A DNA stretch of 29,592 bases from Macrocybe gigantea (taxonomy: Eukaryota; Basidiomycota; Agaricomycetes; Agaricales; Callistosporiaceae), in the NCBI GenBank assembly GCA_011319805.1, contig SJRY01000086.1, positions 1 through 29,592 of the forward strand. The letters are read 5' to 3'. Positions within the stretch are counted from its first letter, which is position 1; every line of letters begins with the position of its first letter. The notes below the pieces were generated by a model. It had not been told where the DNA came from. It saw nothing but the letters and a program-made list of their open reading frames with translations, and did no database searches. Both the position numbers and the translations under genes were made by a program. Of the stretch, positions 1-9,982 are shown piece by piece.

Positions 1-3000
1 TCGTGTTCTCCTGTGGGATGGGTGCAGTGCGCACTACGTTTGCCATGTGGCTGCCTCGCTGGTGAGAAGGAAAAGCTCATCTCGCGAGGGATGCCGGACT
101 CGTTTGCGAGCAAACTCCCGACATCGACGGTCGTGTCAGGATCTAGCACGACACCCACAGGATCTGGCATGAACACGGTGAGATTTAGAAAGACCGTTTC
201 CCTTTCGCAATGTTTATCGTACGTTGTCCCCTAAGCCAACGCATTCTGTGAGTAGTCAAGTGCCTTCCGGTCTCCGTTCGTTGAACAAGGTCTAGCAAAC
301 TGAATCGAAAATTTTGATGTCACTCGAGCAAGCCAGTGCACAGCAAGATCTCAACAAATCTCTCCTTAGATTGACGTATCTCCTACAACAAAGTGAGTTC
401 GATCATACTTCTTGTTTTAAAAAAAGAAACTAAGTACTGATGAATGATATTTTTAGGCCTGCAGAACAAGACATCGCAAATCGGCCATCGAACTTCTCAT
501 CTCTCAACCCGCGCTGCTAGACAACTTGCGCAAGGCTCACATGGGAAATTACGGGATTATTCTAAGCCTGCTGGGATGTCTAGATCACGGATTGCAGGCC
601 AAGAAGCTGGTTGACCGTATTATTGATGCTAGTGCGTTGCCTGGGCATGTACTCTTTCCGTTCACTCAACATGTCATTTGATCGGTTCGTGCAGCTGACC
701 AAGTGACGAACTTGCGCGAAGACGTTCTCATTAATCGTCTGAAATATTCATTGACGAGCATGAATGAACCAGAGGGCGAGTTGTTGTTGAAGAGAGCTAC
801 AAAGGCCATAGAGAAATAGTAAGTTGTGCCTTGTCTTTGAGTGGGCGTAAGTTTGACATTCGTCCTTGAAGCTTCTTCATAATCGCTTTCGCCAGTTACG
901 TCGAGGGTGCTCCCGAAGACTTTAGTCAGAGTTTCTCTGATTGGCTAATGGTTAGCTGTCTGCGTCCCTTATTGCAAGAAGCCGAACACTGATGTTTGCG
1001 TCAATAATACAGGCGCGAAGCGAGATTTGGAAGTGAGTGAGCCCAGCCTTTGTGGGGTCGCAGTCCATGTGAACTTTTCCCGCAGTCAAGTGTTGTTCTT
1101 GCGCAAATCATACGGCTCACGTCTTAGCGTCTTTGCTCCTGTCAATGATCTCTCGTCCCTGTCGAAGTCCAGCTTTGAGCACAGGTCGCTTGTGCCTGGG
1201 AAGAAAACGAGGTCGCTATCGCAGGTGGCCAAATACTCGGTGATGAATATTCCGACCATGTCGTCAAGGTTAGATCGATTTTGTTTTAATCTTCCTTTTG
1301 TTGAAAAATGTGTGCAGAATCGCAGCGGAATCATTCTTCGCGAGAGGTTCGTCCTAACTCTCATTCTCGTCACATACAGGTGGCTCAAATCTTGACGTCA
1401 GAACACTTCTCAAGTCCGACCAAATGGCTGCGTGAATCATCCCATGTTGAACACGCCGTGAGAGGCGCAATCAACTTCAGGCAGGTTCCCCGAACGAACA
1501 TCTATGCCCTTGGCCAGCCTACCTGGAAGCCATCGATGAGCTCGTTCACAGGATCAAGGATGCTCACCCATCTGCCAGCAAGATCGTATGGATAACGCTC
1601 AGAGAGGAGCCGATCGTATACATCAATGGTGCCCCCTACTGCCTGAGAAGGGAAGGTTATTCGCTTCGCAATATGAAAGGCGTGTACCTCTTGGAGTTCT
1701 AGACCTCACATCAGTTGACGTTGTGCCAGATTATGGAGGCATTTCTGCTACTCGCCTCGAAGTCTTGGAGGAACGGTTAAGAGACGATGTTATTGCTGAG
1801 CTGAGAGCTTTTGGAGGAAGGCAGGTCGTGGATTTGTGTCGTTTCTTTTTGGAGGCTCATTGCGTTGCCTGAAGGGTTTTGCTTCATACCGAAACATCCG
1901 ACGGAACAGTTGTACCCGTTTGGGAAGAAGTCTTGGAAGAAGATGTGGTCGTCCTTAAGGATGCGATGACAGTTCGAAAGGCTGCGAACGGCATCGACTT
2001 GCAATATAACCGTATACCCATCACCGCAGAGCGGCCTCCGGACTTCTCTGATTTAAGTGAACTGATCGAGGTCACGCTGCGTTCCTCGACGACTACGCCC
2101 ATCGTGGTGAATTGCCAGCTTGGGCGCGGCAGAAGTACACTGGCGTCTGTGAGTGTCCTGGAGTTCAAAACAGTTCTTCATACTGAATTGCACTTCCAGA
2201 TCATCTTGGTGCTGATAAGGCAGTGGCTCGAATTCAATCAGCTGGTGACGAATGTGACTTCTCCAAGAGCTGGAAGACGGACCTTGTCCATGGCTTCCAA
2301 TCCGCCCACCGAGCCAATCGGAGCAAAACCTCGACATTCCTATCAAGTGATCAATAGTCAGTCATCTTTCCTTCCTCCAACGTGCTGGGTTGGCTTCAAT
2401 GACGACGTCCCTACAGATCTGCTTCGGGTAGTCCGTAAAGGCCCGACCGTCAAACAGAGCGTCGATGATGCCATCGACCAATGTGATGCCGTTTTTAATC
2501 TCAGAGATTCTATCGAGGAATCGAGAAACCTAGCAGAGGCGGCCGTAGATGAGCGACAGAAGCGAGCTCATGCTCACAGAGGCAATGCCCGTCTCCCATC
2601 GACTTATGAATGGCTTTCTGAAACGTCTTCTGTTCTTCAGGCTTACAAAACCTTCGTCGGTATTTCGAGTTGATCGTGTTCCAATCCTATCTTCAGTCTA
2701 CCGAACCGGATACCATGCAATCATTCGAAAGCTTCGAGTCATACGTGAAAAGCAGGCCAGGTCGGAGCCTTGCCCTTCTCTCCATCATACACTGCTAAAT
2801 ATGCACAACTTGAACAGTAATCAAGACGTTTGAAAAGGAGCTGTTCCTCGCAGAAGGCCTGGATGCCTTGAAACCCCTCGAACGCGCCGACGCCAAAGCC
2901 GGCGTGGCCGATCCTGACGAAGTGACGCAGGTGGTCATGAACCGCTCCGGAAGCATCCTGTCCGCGTCGACGATACTCAAAAGCGACTTTTTCTCTCTTT

Positions 3001-4690
3001 GCAAAAGATGACTCTTCCCGAGTTGCGTTGCCACGATTTCACTCACTTCGCTCTGTATTCATTTCATTGCTGTTGACTATTTTAGGCGGATTGAAGGATC
3101 GCCTAATTTCCGCCGCGTACCTCTGACACTCAGGACGCCATCCTCACTTGTAAATGTAACGGAGGTTGCTATAGAATACGTGAACGACGGCAAGATGGTT
3201 TGTGGAAGGTATTCTTCGGACTTGACTGCTTTGACAATCTCACCGACTTTATCTTTGACAGTGGCATGCCGACGGTGGAAGGGTAGTCTGACCATGGTTT
3301 ATTGATTACAAGACTGACTTGTTCGGCGCAGATACAAGAGAGCTTTGCAGAGAGTAGACGCTGGGCCTGGAGGAAAGAACATGGTTTTCTGGACATCATT
3401 GCGAGAAGTGGGTCTTGGGCTTGTATAATGGTGGCGAGATCGATTCTGACCGCTTATAGGAACCTGTGATTTACATCGCAGGACGTCCTCATGTTCTTCG
3501 GCTCGTGGACAAGCCCTTGGAAAATGTCGAGTCAGTCACCGTCTCCTCTCTCAAGGTACAACTCATCTCTATTGCCATTTACAGGGCGACCGGAGTAACG
3601 ACGGCCGTGGTTGAAAGCATGGAAAAAACTTCAAGAAAGATGTCCTTGGCGAACTCAGGCACAGCAATGGCCGCATTCTTTTGCATGACGAAGTTGAGGA
3701 GCGACCAGGGGTGTTCACGATCATTCCGATCTGGGAGACTGTGACCGAAGACGACATTATGACGCCGAGGGATGTGATTAATTTGATCAAGAAGGAAGGT
3801 TACAGGGTGAGTCCGTTTTTTCTACCTTTCTGGCCTCTGTTTTAATCGTGATGCGTTTTCGACAGATTGACTATGATCGTGTTGCCATTGTGGGTCCATT
3901 CCCTTTGATCGAACGATGTTGTCGCTGAATTGCCACCTTTGAATGCAGACGGACGAACAAGCACCCTTGCCCGTCGCGCTTTCGCAACTCCTGGACCGCA
4001 TCGGCTCCGGGCTGTCCGAAGCGGGCGACTTTATCTTCAACTGCCAGATGGGCCGCGGGCGAACGACGACGGGGATGGTGACGGCGTGCCTGATTTCGTC
4101 GACTATGCGATGGGACGCGGAGGCGTGGGACAGCGCCGTCGCTGCCGGAGCGCAGTACGAGCCGCAGGTGGAGGCGTACGACTCGATAGATGGACCGTCG
4201 GAGGAGGAGGCGTACCTGAAGGGAGAGTACAAGACAATCCTGCAGCTCGTCGGCGTGCTGTCGCACGGCAAGGTCGCGAAGCAGCTGACGGACCGGGCGA
4301 TAGACCTGATGCAGGACGTGCAGAATTTGCGCAAGGCGATTTACGAGTTGCGTCGTCGTTGCTTTTTACTTTTGTTCACGATTCATGCAGCGCTGACATT
4401 GTCGATGCTTAGCTACAAAGTCAAGACGGAGGCTTGCGAAAAGGGCAGCAACAAGGAGCGCAAGCTGCGAAACATCACCGTCAACTATTTGTATGTATAC
4501 TCCTCCGGCTGTGGCGATGTTGCACTGATTGAGATCATAAAGGTATCGCTACGGAACGCTCATAGGATTCGCCAACTACTTGATAGAAATGCGGAACATC
4601 CCCGCTGGGGAGCAACGCGTCACGTTCCCCGAATGGCTCCATCTACACCGGGAGATTACCAGGTTGTTGGAAAGGAGGTCGCTAGACTGA
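1..4690 (+). CDS. Paladin-family protein with CX5R phosphatase repeats (5' end outside window, several frame breaks)
   Basis: This is the C-terminal two thirds of a fungal paladin (PTP-like, inositol-hexakisphosphatase-type repeats). Three P-loops of the form C-x5-R are visible: CGMGAVR (12-32), CQLGRGR (2113-2133) and CQMGRGR (4042-4062). Each is followed by conserved helical text such as LRKAHMGNYGIILSLLG and YLKGEYKTILQLVGVLSHG. Family members are cytosolic; animal paladin is reported to act on phosphoinositides, but activity of the fungal proteins is unproven. About 18 short introns can be placed, for example 178-295, 393-456, 632-694, 819-871, 951-1012, 1033-1085, 1269-1317 and 1347-1401; introns at 1680-1729 and 1821-1874 need a GC donor. 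The stop is TGA at 4688-4690. Single-base shifts near 48, 72, 1206, 1423, 1522, 2997 and 3625 break the frame while the flanking residues stay conserved. The exon from about 3950 is clearly more GC-rich than the rest. Family assignment is secure; whether the gene is intact is not. Confidence 0.9.
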
Positions 4691-4830
4691 GGTTCGAGGG
4701 GCTCGTATTCAAAAAAAAAAAAAGATTTTCTTTTTCCTTTCTGTATCCTAGATTCATGACAGCATTTACAATAAGATCGATTTCGGACGCGCATACATAA
4801 CAGTCATAAGTCACAGTCGATCCCTAGCAA

Positions 4831-5654
4831 TCAGGATGCGGTGCCGGCGGGGCCAGCTGCCAGAATGCCCGCTCCAGGCGCGGCGAGCGCGTCAGCACGG
4901 TTGAGGACGGAGACCTCGTTTCCCCTTCTGCGCTTCTCGAGCACGAGAAAGGACACGACGGCGAGGTCCTGCAGCGCGTTCGACTGTTCATCGTCTCCGC
5001 CGCCGCCCCCGCCGCTGGTGCGCCGTGCGAACACGAGCTTGGCAGGCTCGACCTCTTCGAGCGTGGCGGGCTTTGTGGATTTGTTGAGCCTCCGCACGGG
5101 GCGGTGGAATCGGACTATGGGGAGGTCTTTGGAGTCGTCGGTGTAGAGCTGTTTAATGCGTCAGGGCGTGGTCGGCGTGCATGGGGAGACGGGATGGAGG
5201 GTTACTTGCTTCAAGAGATTGACCCGCTCCGTTGCCCTTCCATTTGAGCTTTTTGCCGTTTCCGTCTTCAAGCGTGACCGTGCTAGCAGCAAATCAACAA
5301 AAAAAAGATAGTCAGAAAAGAAAATAATAAAAAAAAGATGGAGAGAGGCTTCGGAGCGCACTCTTTGAACGGCACCAAGCTCTTGTGCAGCCATGCGCTG
5401 GCCGGGATCGGCTTCGAGTCTCCGCCGGTGCCATGGAACGTGATCACGTCTGAGCGGACGTCGCGCCATTCCCAGGACGCGATGACGAAGCCAGCGGCGT
5501 TCTTGACGCTCGTGACGGTGCGCTTCTTACCCGTTTCTTCGTGCGTCGTGAAGACCTCGTACGCGACGAGGCCCGATTTCGAGTCTTTGACGACGGTGTT
5601 GCATGGGTTGTCTGGATGGAAGGTGAGCGCGAGGAGGTCCGAGTCTGCGGACAT
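4831..5654 (-). CDS. DUF6593 domain protein, 3 exons
   Basis: This is a small cytosolic-looking protein of the DUF6593 family, which is expanded in Agaricomycetes and has no known function. Exons on the minus strand are 5654-5362, 5282-5210 and 5148-4831, giving 227 residues with an uninterrupted frame. The domain opens with LTFHPDNPCNTVVKDSKSG (a DNP.NT motif typical of the family start), runs through a beta-rich core (ASWEWRDVRSDVITFHG, then KLKWKGNG) and ends with VSFLVLEKRRRGNE, the usual VxLEKxRR ending. A glycine run and an Ala/Gly/Pro tail follow. Intron 2 (5149-5209) must start with GCAAGT, a consensus GC-AG donor, because the GT four bases downstream would break the frame. It converges with the paladin gene, leaving about 140 bp between stops. 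No signal peptide or membrane segment is seen. Confidence 0.85.
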
Positions 5655-5840
5655 GTGTAGGGGATTGGATTGCTTTGGCGTCTGTTACATTGCTGCGGGT
5701 CTTGTACGGTTTTGGTTGGCTGCCATCTCACACAGCATTCTTCTAGCAGGCGGGGTGTGATGTCCGCTACATCTTATCTTATCAGATTATGTTTACACGG
5801 ACTGCACGACGATGATCATGATGCTTAGGACACTCAACTT

Positions 5841-5997
5841 TTTTTCTTATTAGAAACAGAAACGCCTTTGAGTCCGCAGCGCACGCTCGCTCTGCATTGG
5901 GGGTCGTCCGAACCTCTCGCCTTCGACAGGATACGGCTACGCGATGCACGTGTCGGCGTTCGCGCGGCAAATGCTAGACGTCCAAGGCGCGTTGGTG
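5841..5997 (+). pseudogene. Decayed 5' fragment copy of the arabinokinase-like gene
   Basis: This stretch closely resembles the leader, intron 1 and the beginning of exon 2 of the gene at 7297. It shares the TTTCTTATTAGAAACA leader, the intron text GAGTCCGCAG...CACGCTCGCTCT, and coding text for GYGYAMHVSAFARQMLDVQG against GYGHATRVSAFARHLLDVQG in the full gene. Exon 1 with the start codon and about 80 bp around it is missing, and similarity stops abruptly at about 5997. Because intron sequence is retained, it arose by DNA duplication and not through an mRNA. It cannot encode a functional protein. Confidence 0.72.
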
Positions 5998-6372
5998 AGG
6001 TCTAAAACGGCCTGGCATTGGCTAGCTCACGGCTCGAAGCTGGGCCTGGCACATCACTAATGAGGCCTATACATAAATGTAAACAGTTACGGTATAGAAC
6101 CGTGTAAAACGGTTAAGTATATAGATAGAATGGTTGGAGCCTTACTGGGCTCTCTATGCCATTTCTCATCTGCCGTCAATAAGGATATTTATACCAGTTG
6201 GAATGTAGCCCCGACTGTCCAGCCATCGGCAAACTCGGCAACTTGACCTGCTTTCCCACGCACATAAGACTTGAAAAAAGGCTGCCTCCTAATTTCTTCA
6301 CAGCTCGTTTTCAGAGTTGATTTTTTCCTTGCATCTTCTGTATCTCACTCTTTTTCAGGATGTACATGATTC

Positions 6373-6615
6373 TTGGAGGCTACAAGTGCACTCCTGAACA
6401 AATTAAAACGTGGTTTAGTGAACAAGGTGTTGAGCTTCAAGAAGCATGGTTACATGCTCTATCTTCGTGAACATGACTACAAAGCCCGTATCCGCGCGTG
6501 CGATTACGAAGGGAAACATTGTTTTCTCGTCCTCACACACAAAGGAATGTCCTTCAATCCTAATGCTAAGGTGGCCTTTGAAGAAGATGATGAGTCTCGT
6601 AGCATCAAAGCCTAA
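6373..6615 (+). CDS. Orphan open frame, possible unrecognised exon or remnant
   Basis: An 80-codon open stretch follows a pyrimidine-rich, CAG-ending tract at about 6340-6359 that resembles a 3' splice site. It has no ATG at its upstream end; the first in-frame ATG is about 25 codons in. The predicted text (for example YLREHDYKARIRACDYEGK) has a natural composition, which is why it is listed, but I recognise no family and see no partner exon. It may be a relic of an inserted element, a small unknown gene, or chance. Confidence 0.2.
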   Translation: MEATSALLNKLKRGLVNKVLSFKKHGYMLYLREHDYKARIRACDYEGKHCFLVLTHKGMSFNPNAKVAFEEDDESRSIKA

Positions 6616-7296
6616 ATGGGGTTGCAAGATGTCGAGTTTGTAGTCATCGCTGAAGCATTTTAATGGTGAGACTCTATCATTTTGTCACTGGCAAAGTGGG
6701 TGCTTAGTTTTTTAGACACTGCATTTGCATACTTCATCCCTCACGTTCTATGTACTGACACTACTCTCGGTTTTCCGGAGGTTCACGCCAGCGCGTGCCC
6801 GAGCGAGTCGAGCGAGCACTTTTTTTTTTCCCAATGTCAACAGAGCAGTGGAGGAGTTGAAGGAGGCATACAGCTTGAGATCTTCGAATTGCGAACACAC
6901 CACGCATCCATGTCATCCCCGTCCTAGTGAGCTTTCGAGAGCTGCCCAATAAACGCTGTTAGATTCCACGAACGAATGAGCGGTGAGACTTGCTCGCTTT
7001 GACAAATATCCAGTGCGCAACCCCGAATTAACATCCAAGTGTCATATTTATTGAATGAGCAAAAAACGAGGAAATAGGGGTATTTATCCGGCTGTGGATG
7101 GAACACCCAGTAAAAGAAGAGAATGAAAATACATACATGACATCTCTACACGGCTGATCGTTTCCCCCAACACCGACAAAGAGTCGGGTCTCCCTTCGTC
7201 TGCGCAGCCACCCGCCGCACCTTTTTCTTTCTTATTAGAAACATAGAAACGCTGTCGAACGGCGGCGAACCTGACGGCACATCGCTCCTGGAGAGG

Positions 7297-9770
7297 ATGT
7301 CTCCGCACCGTTTTGCGTATTACTGCTCCGGCCACGGTGAGTCCGCAGCTGCACGCTCGCTCTCCCATTGGAGTCGTTCCGAACCCCTCTCGCTCTCGCT
7401 CTTGACAGGATACGGCCACGCGACGCGCGTGTCGGCGTTCGCGCGGCACCTGCTCGACGTCCAAGGCGCGTCGGTGCACATCGTGACCTCGGCGCCGCGC
7501 CACGTCTTTGCGGACAGCATCGCGCGCGGCGCTCTCTACCGCTACGCAGAAATCGACCCCGTCGTCGTCCAACCCCTCGCGTGCGTGTTCTTCTGCTTCG
7601 ATGCGTGCTTCCTAGTCCGCACGGCGCTGCTTTTTCTAGGTACCGCGTGGATCGCAGAAAGAGCGTCGAGGCGCTGGAACGGTTTTTGCGTAGCAAGGAC
7701 GCGCTGTTGGAGATCGAGCGCGAGTGGCTCGTTCAGGTCGGGGCAAGCGCCGTGTTGAGCGACGCTGCGTTTCTGGGATGGTGAGTCCCGGAAAACGGTT
7801 TCGAGTCTATGCTGCCGTGTTGATGGCAATGCAAAACTCAGTCTGGCGGCCAAGGCGGCGGGATACCCTCAGCTTGATAACCAACTTTACATTCGACTCG
7901 GTGTACAGCTTTCTGTCGACGCCGATACTAGACAACGATATACCCACTCTAGAAGATATACCCAAGTGTTCCTCCTCGCACGACGATGACGACCACCTCG
8001 TCGCTTCCTCGCTGCTCTCAACGGCCAGCCGCGAGGACCGGACGCAGACCCGACGCGCCGATCGCCTTGCGGAGCTCGAGCCGCTCGTGCGGCAGATCTT
8101 TGACGGGTACCGCTGTGCAGACTGCTCCTGCTCCTCCCCGGGTGCATCCCGATCCCGTCATTCTTTGTGCGCCCCGCGCTCCCCGCGCAGGACTGGGTCG
8201 ACCCGTGGACGGGCAGGTTGAGGCCCGAGGTGGAGCGTTTCTTGAGCGGGTGCGTAAAGCAGCCGCACGAGCTGCATCCGAGCGTGCCGTTCCGAGACGC
8301 CTTTGAGTCGCAGAGACGCATAACCATGCCCCGCGCCGTGATCCCTGCGCCGCTCCTCGTGCGACCTCCAACATCCTCAATCTACACGCCATCCGGGCGC
8401 TCCAAATTCCTATCCTCGATCGGCGTCCCACTGGCGCTGCACGATCCCACGGGCACGAAGATCCTGATCGTGTCCTTTGGTGGGCAGGCATTCCGCGCGC
8501 CGACGACGAGCAGCAGCAGGCCGAGCAGCCGCAATCGCAGTCGCAGTCGCAGTCGCAGCCCGGCATCGCTGTCGCGCACGAGCTCGTCTGCGTCCGTGCG
8601 TTCGGCGTTGCAGAGGTCGGTGTTGCGCAGATCCGTCAGCGCGAGCCCGGGTCCGGATGGGGGCGCGGTGTTGGCGCCCTCGCCTGCGCTGCCGCTCCCG
8701 AAGCCGCTGGTGCCTGCTGTGCCCGAGTTGCCTGCGCCGATGTTGCCGTTGGGCGGGGATGATGGGGTGCGTTTGAATGGGGATCGGGGTGCGTTGCGGG
8801 GCGTGGGCTTTGTACCGGTCCTTACGACGCTCCCACCGACGCCGGACGAGCGTACGGATGGGTTTCGGGAGCTGGGACCTGATGGACCTGGTATTCAAGA
8901 CAGTGCTGAGGACGGGACGAGAGCGACGAAGGGATGGTGAGGATGCGGAGGTTGAAGCGCGCCTGCTGCCTGATCCTGGGACGTGGATCGCGATCGTGTG
9001 CGGAGTGGCGGAGCATCAGATTCGCTTGCCTGGGGAAGACGGCAGTGGAAGAAGCGGGCTGCCGGAGCGGTTCTTTATCGCGCCCAAGGACGTGTACATG
9101 CCTGATCTGACGGCGGTCGGGGACGTGTTGCTGGGCAAATTGGTTCGTTCATGAGCTTCGTAGGGTTTTCGATTGAAAGCTTGATCTTGTTTCTGTTGTT
9201 TCGCGCGTTATCTAGGGATATGGAACGGTATCGGAATGCATTGATTCGTGCACGCCGTTCGTCTTTGGTGCGTCTTTTTTTGCTCCAATGTGCTTATCAG
9301 AAGTGGCGCTCGAGGGCTGATCGATCGATATCTCATGGCATGCTTTTGTTCGCGTTTTCCTCGGTGGTGGTGTCGACGAACGATAACGATTGAATGCACA
9401 CCGACAATGCTTTTCTTTTTATCTTTCTCTTATCTTTATCTGTCGCGTCATTCCTGGGGCGCAAGTTTCGAGGCCGTTGTTCATCGAGGAGCATGGGCTG
9501 CGCTTGCTGTTGGACCGGGAGGGCGTCGGGGTGGAGCTCTCGCGGCAGGCGTATGAAGACGGGGATTGGGCGGACGCGGTCGGGGAGGCGTGGGTCCGGG
9601 GACGGGAGCGCAAAGCGGAGAAGAGGAGGAAGGAGCGGGAGGCTGCTGAGGGTGGGTGTGAGAGGGACAAGATGGGGTCTGTCGGGGAGCCTGGCGAGAG
9701 GGAGAGACAGTGTGAAGAGTTGGCTGAGAGAGTGATCGAGTGGACACGAGAATGGTGGGCTGGGCAGTAG
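7297..9770 (+). CDS. GT-B-like protein related to the N-terminal domain of L-arabinokinase, 6 exons
   Basis: The start MSPHRFAYYCSGHGYGHATR matches the YYxTGHGFGHATR opening of the glycosyltransferase-like half of plant and bacterial L-arabinokinases. The C-terminal half keeps GT-B-type text: DVYMPDLTAVGDVLLGKL, GYGTVSECIDSCTPFVFV and SRPLFIEEHGLRLLLD. No GHMP kinase domain follows, so this is the GT-like module alone, about 670 residues; its substrate is unknown. Exons are 7297-7336, 7409-7580, 7640-7780, 7842-9142, 9216-9267 and 9466-9770, with GT-AG introns. The large exon contains a low-complexity insert (SRNRSRSRSRS, then Ser/Pro/Ala/Leu-rich text to about 8770) absent from the bacterial proteins. 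Single-base shifts near 7868, 8122 and 8865 break the frame, while conserved residues continue on both sides. The protein ends in a charged helix. A poly(A) signal lies 63 bp past the stop. Confidence 0.82.
8527..8558 (+). repeat. Hexanucleotide repeat encoding Arg-Ser
   Basis: About four to five copies of CGCAGT (first unit CGCAAT) lie inside exon 4 of the arabinokinase-like gene and encode an RS dipeptide run. It marks the core of the low-complexity insert and is a likely length-variable site. Confidence 0.6.
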
Positions 9771-9832
9771 CAGGTCTGGTGACTCGTTCCGATCCTATTA
9801 TTCACGAGACGGATAGCCAAGTCTCGTCGAGC

Positions 9833-9838
9833 AATAAA
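9833..9838 (+). terminator. Putative poly(A) signal AATAAA
   Basis: AATAAA lies 63 bp beyond the stop of the arabinokinase-like gene and 145 bp before the next start. It is the only good polyadenylation hexamer in this short tandem gap. Confidence 0.4.
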
Positions 9839-9982
9839 AAGTCAAAATCAAAAGACCACGTGGGGTGTACGTAATCCCGAATGGCCATCGGCACCCCAAA
9901 AAAGGTGATCGCGCTTCTTATATTCCAGTCGGGCTCCAAAAGCTGACTCTCGCTTCCCCTGCCCCACTTCCTCCCACTTTCA

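Larger units (their letters stand above)
5655..7296. other. Gene-poor stretch between divergent genes
   Basis: This is 1.6 kb between the starts of the DUF6593 gene (-) and the arabinokinase-like gene (+). Besides the gene fragment at 5841-5997 and the orphan frame near 6373-6615, I see only AT-rich text with a small hairpin (AACCGT-gtaaa-ACGGTT, 6098-6114) and a run of T at 6821-6830. It must contain the promoters of both flanking genes, but no clear TATA box or other element stands out. Confidence 0.5.

Noticed and set aside
4690..4702. GGTTCGAGG resembling a tRNA B box
   Set aside because: No matching A box or cloverleaf can be drawn around it; it sits in the 3' end of the paladin gene.
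8018..8898. Long minus-strand frames opposite the arabinokinase-like gene
   Set aside because: They mirror the GC-rich exon and its RS repeat (Cys-Asp and Arg-Leu runs are translations of the repeat complement).
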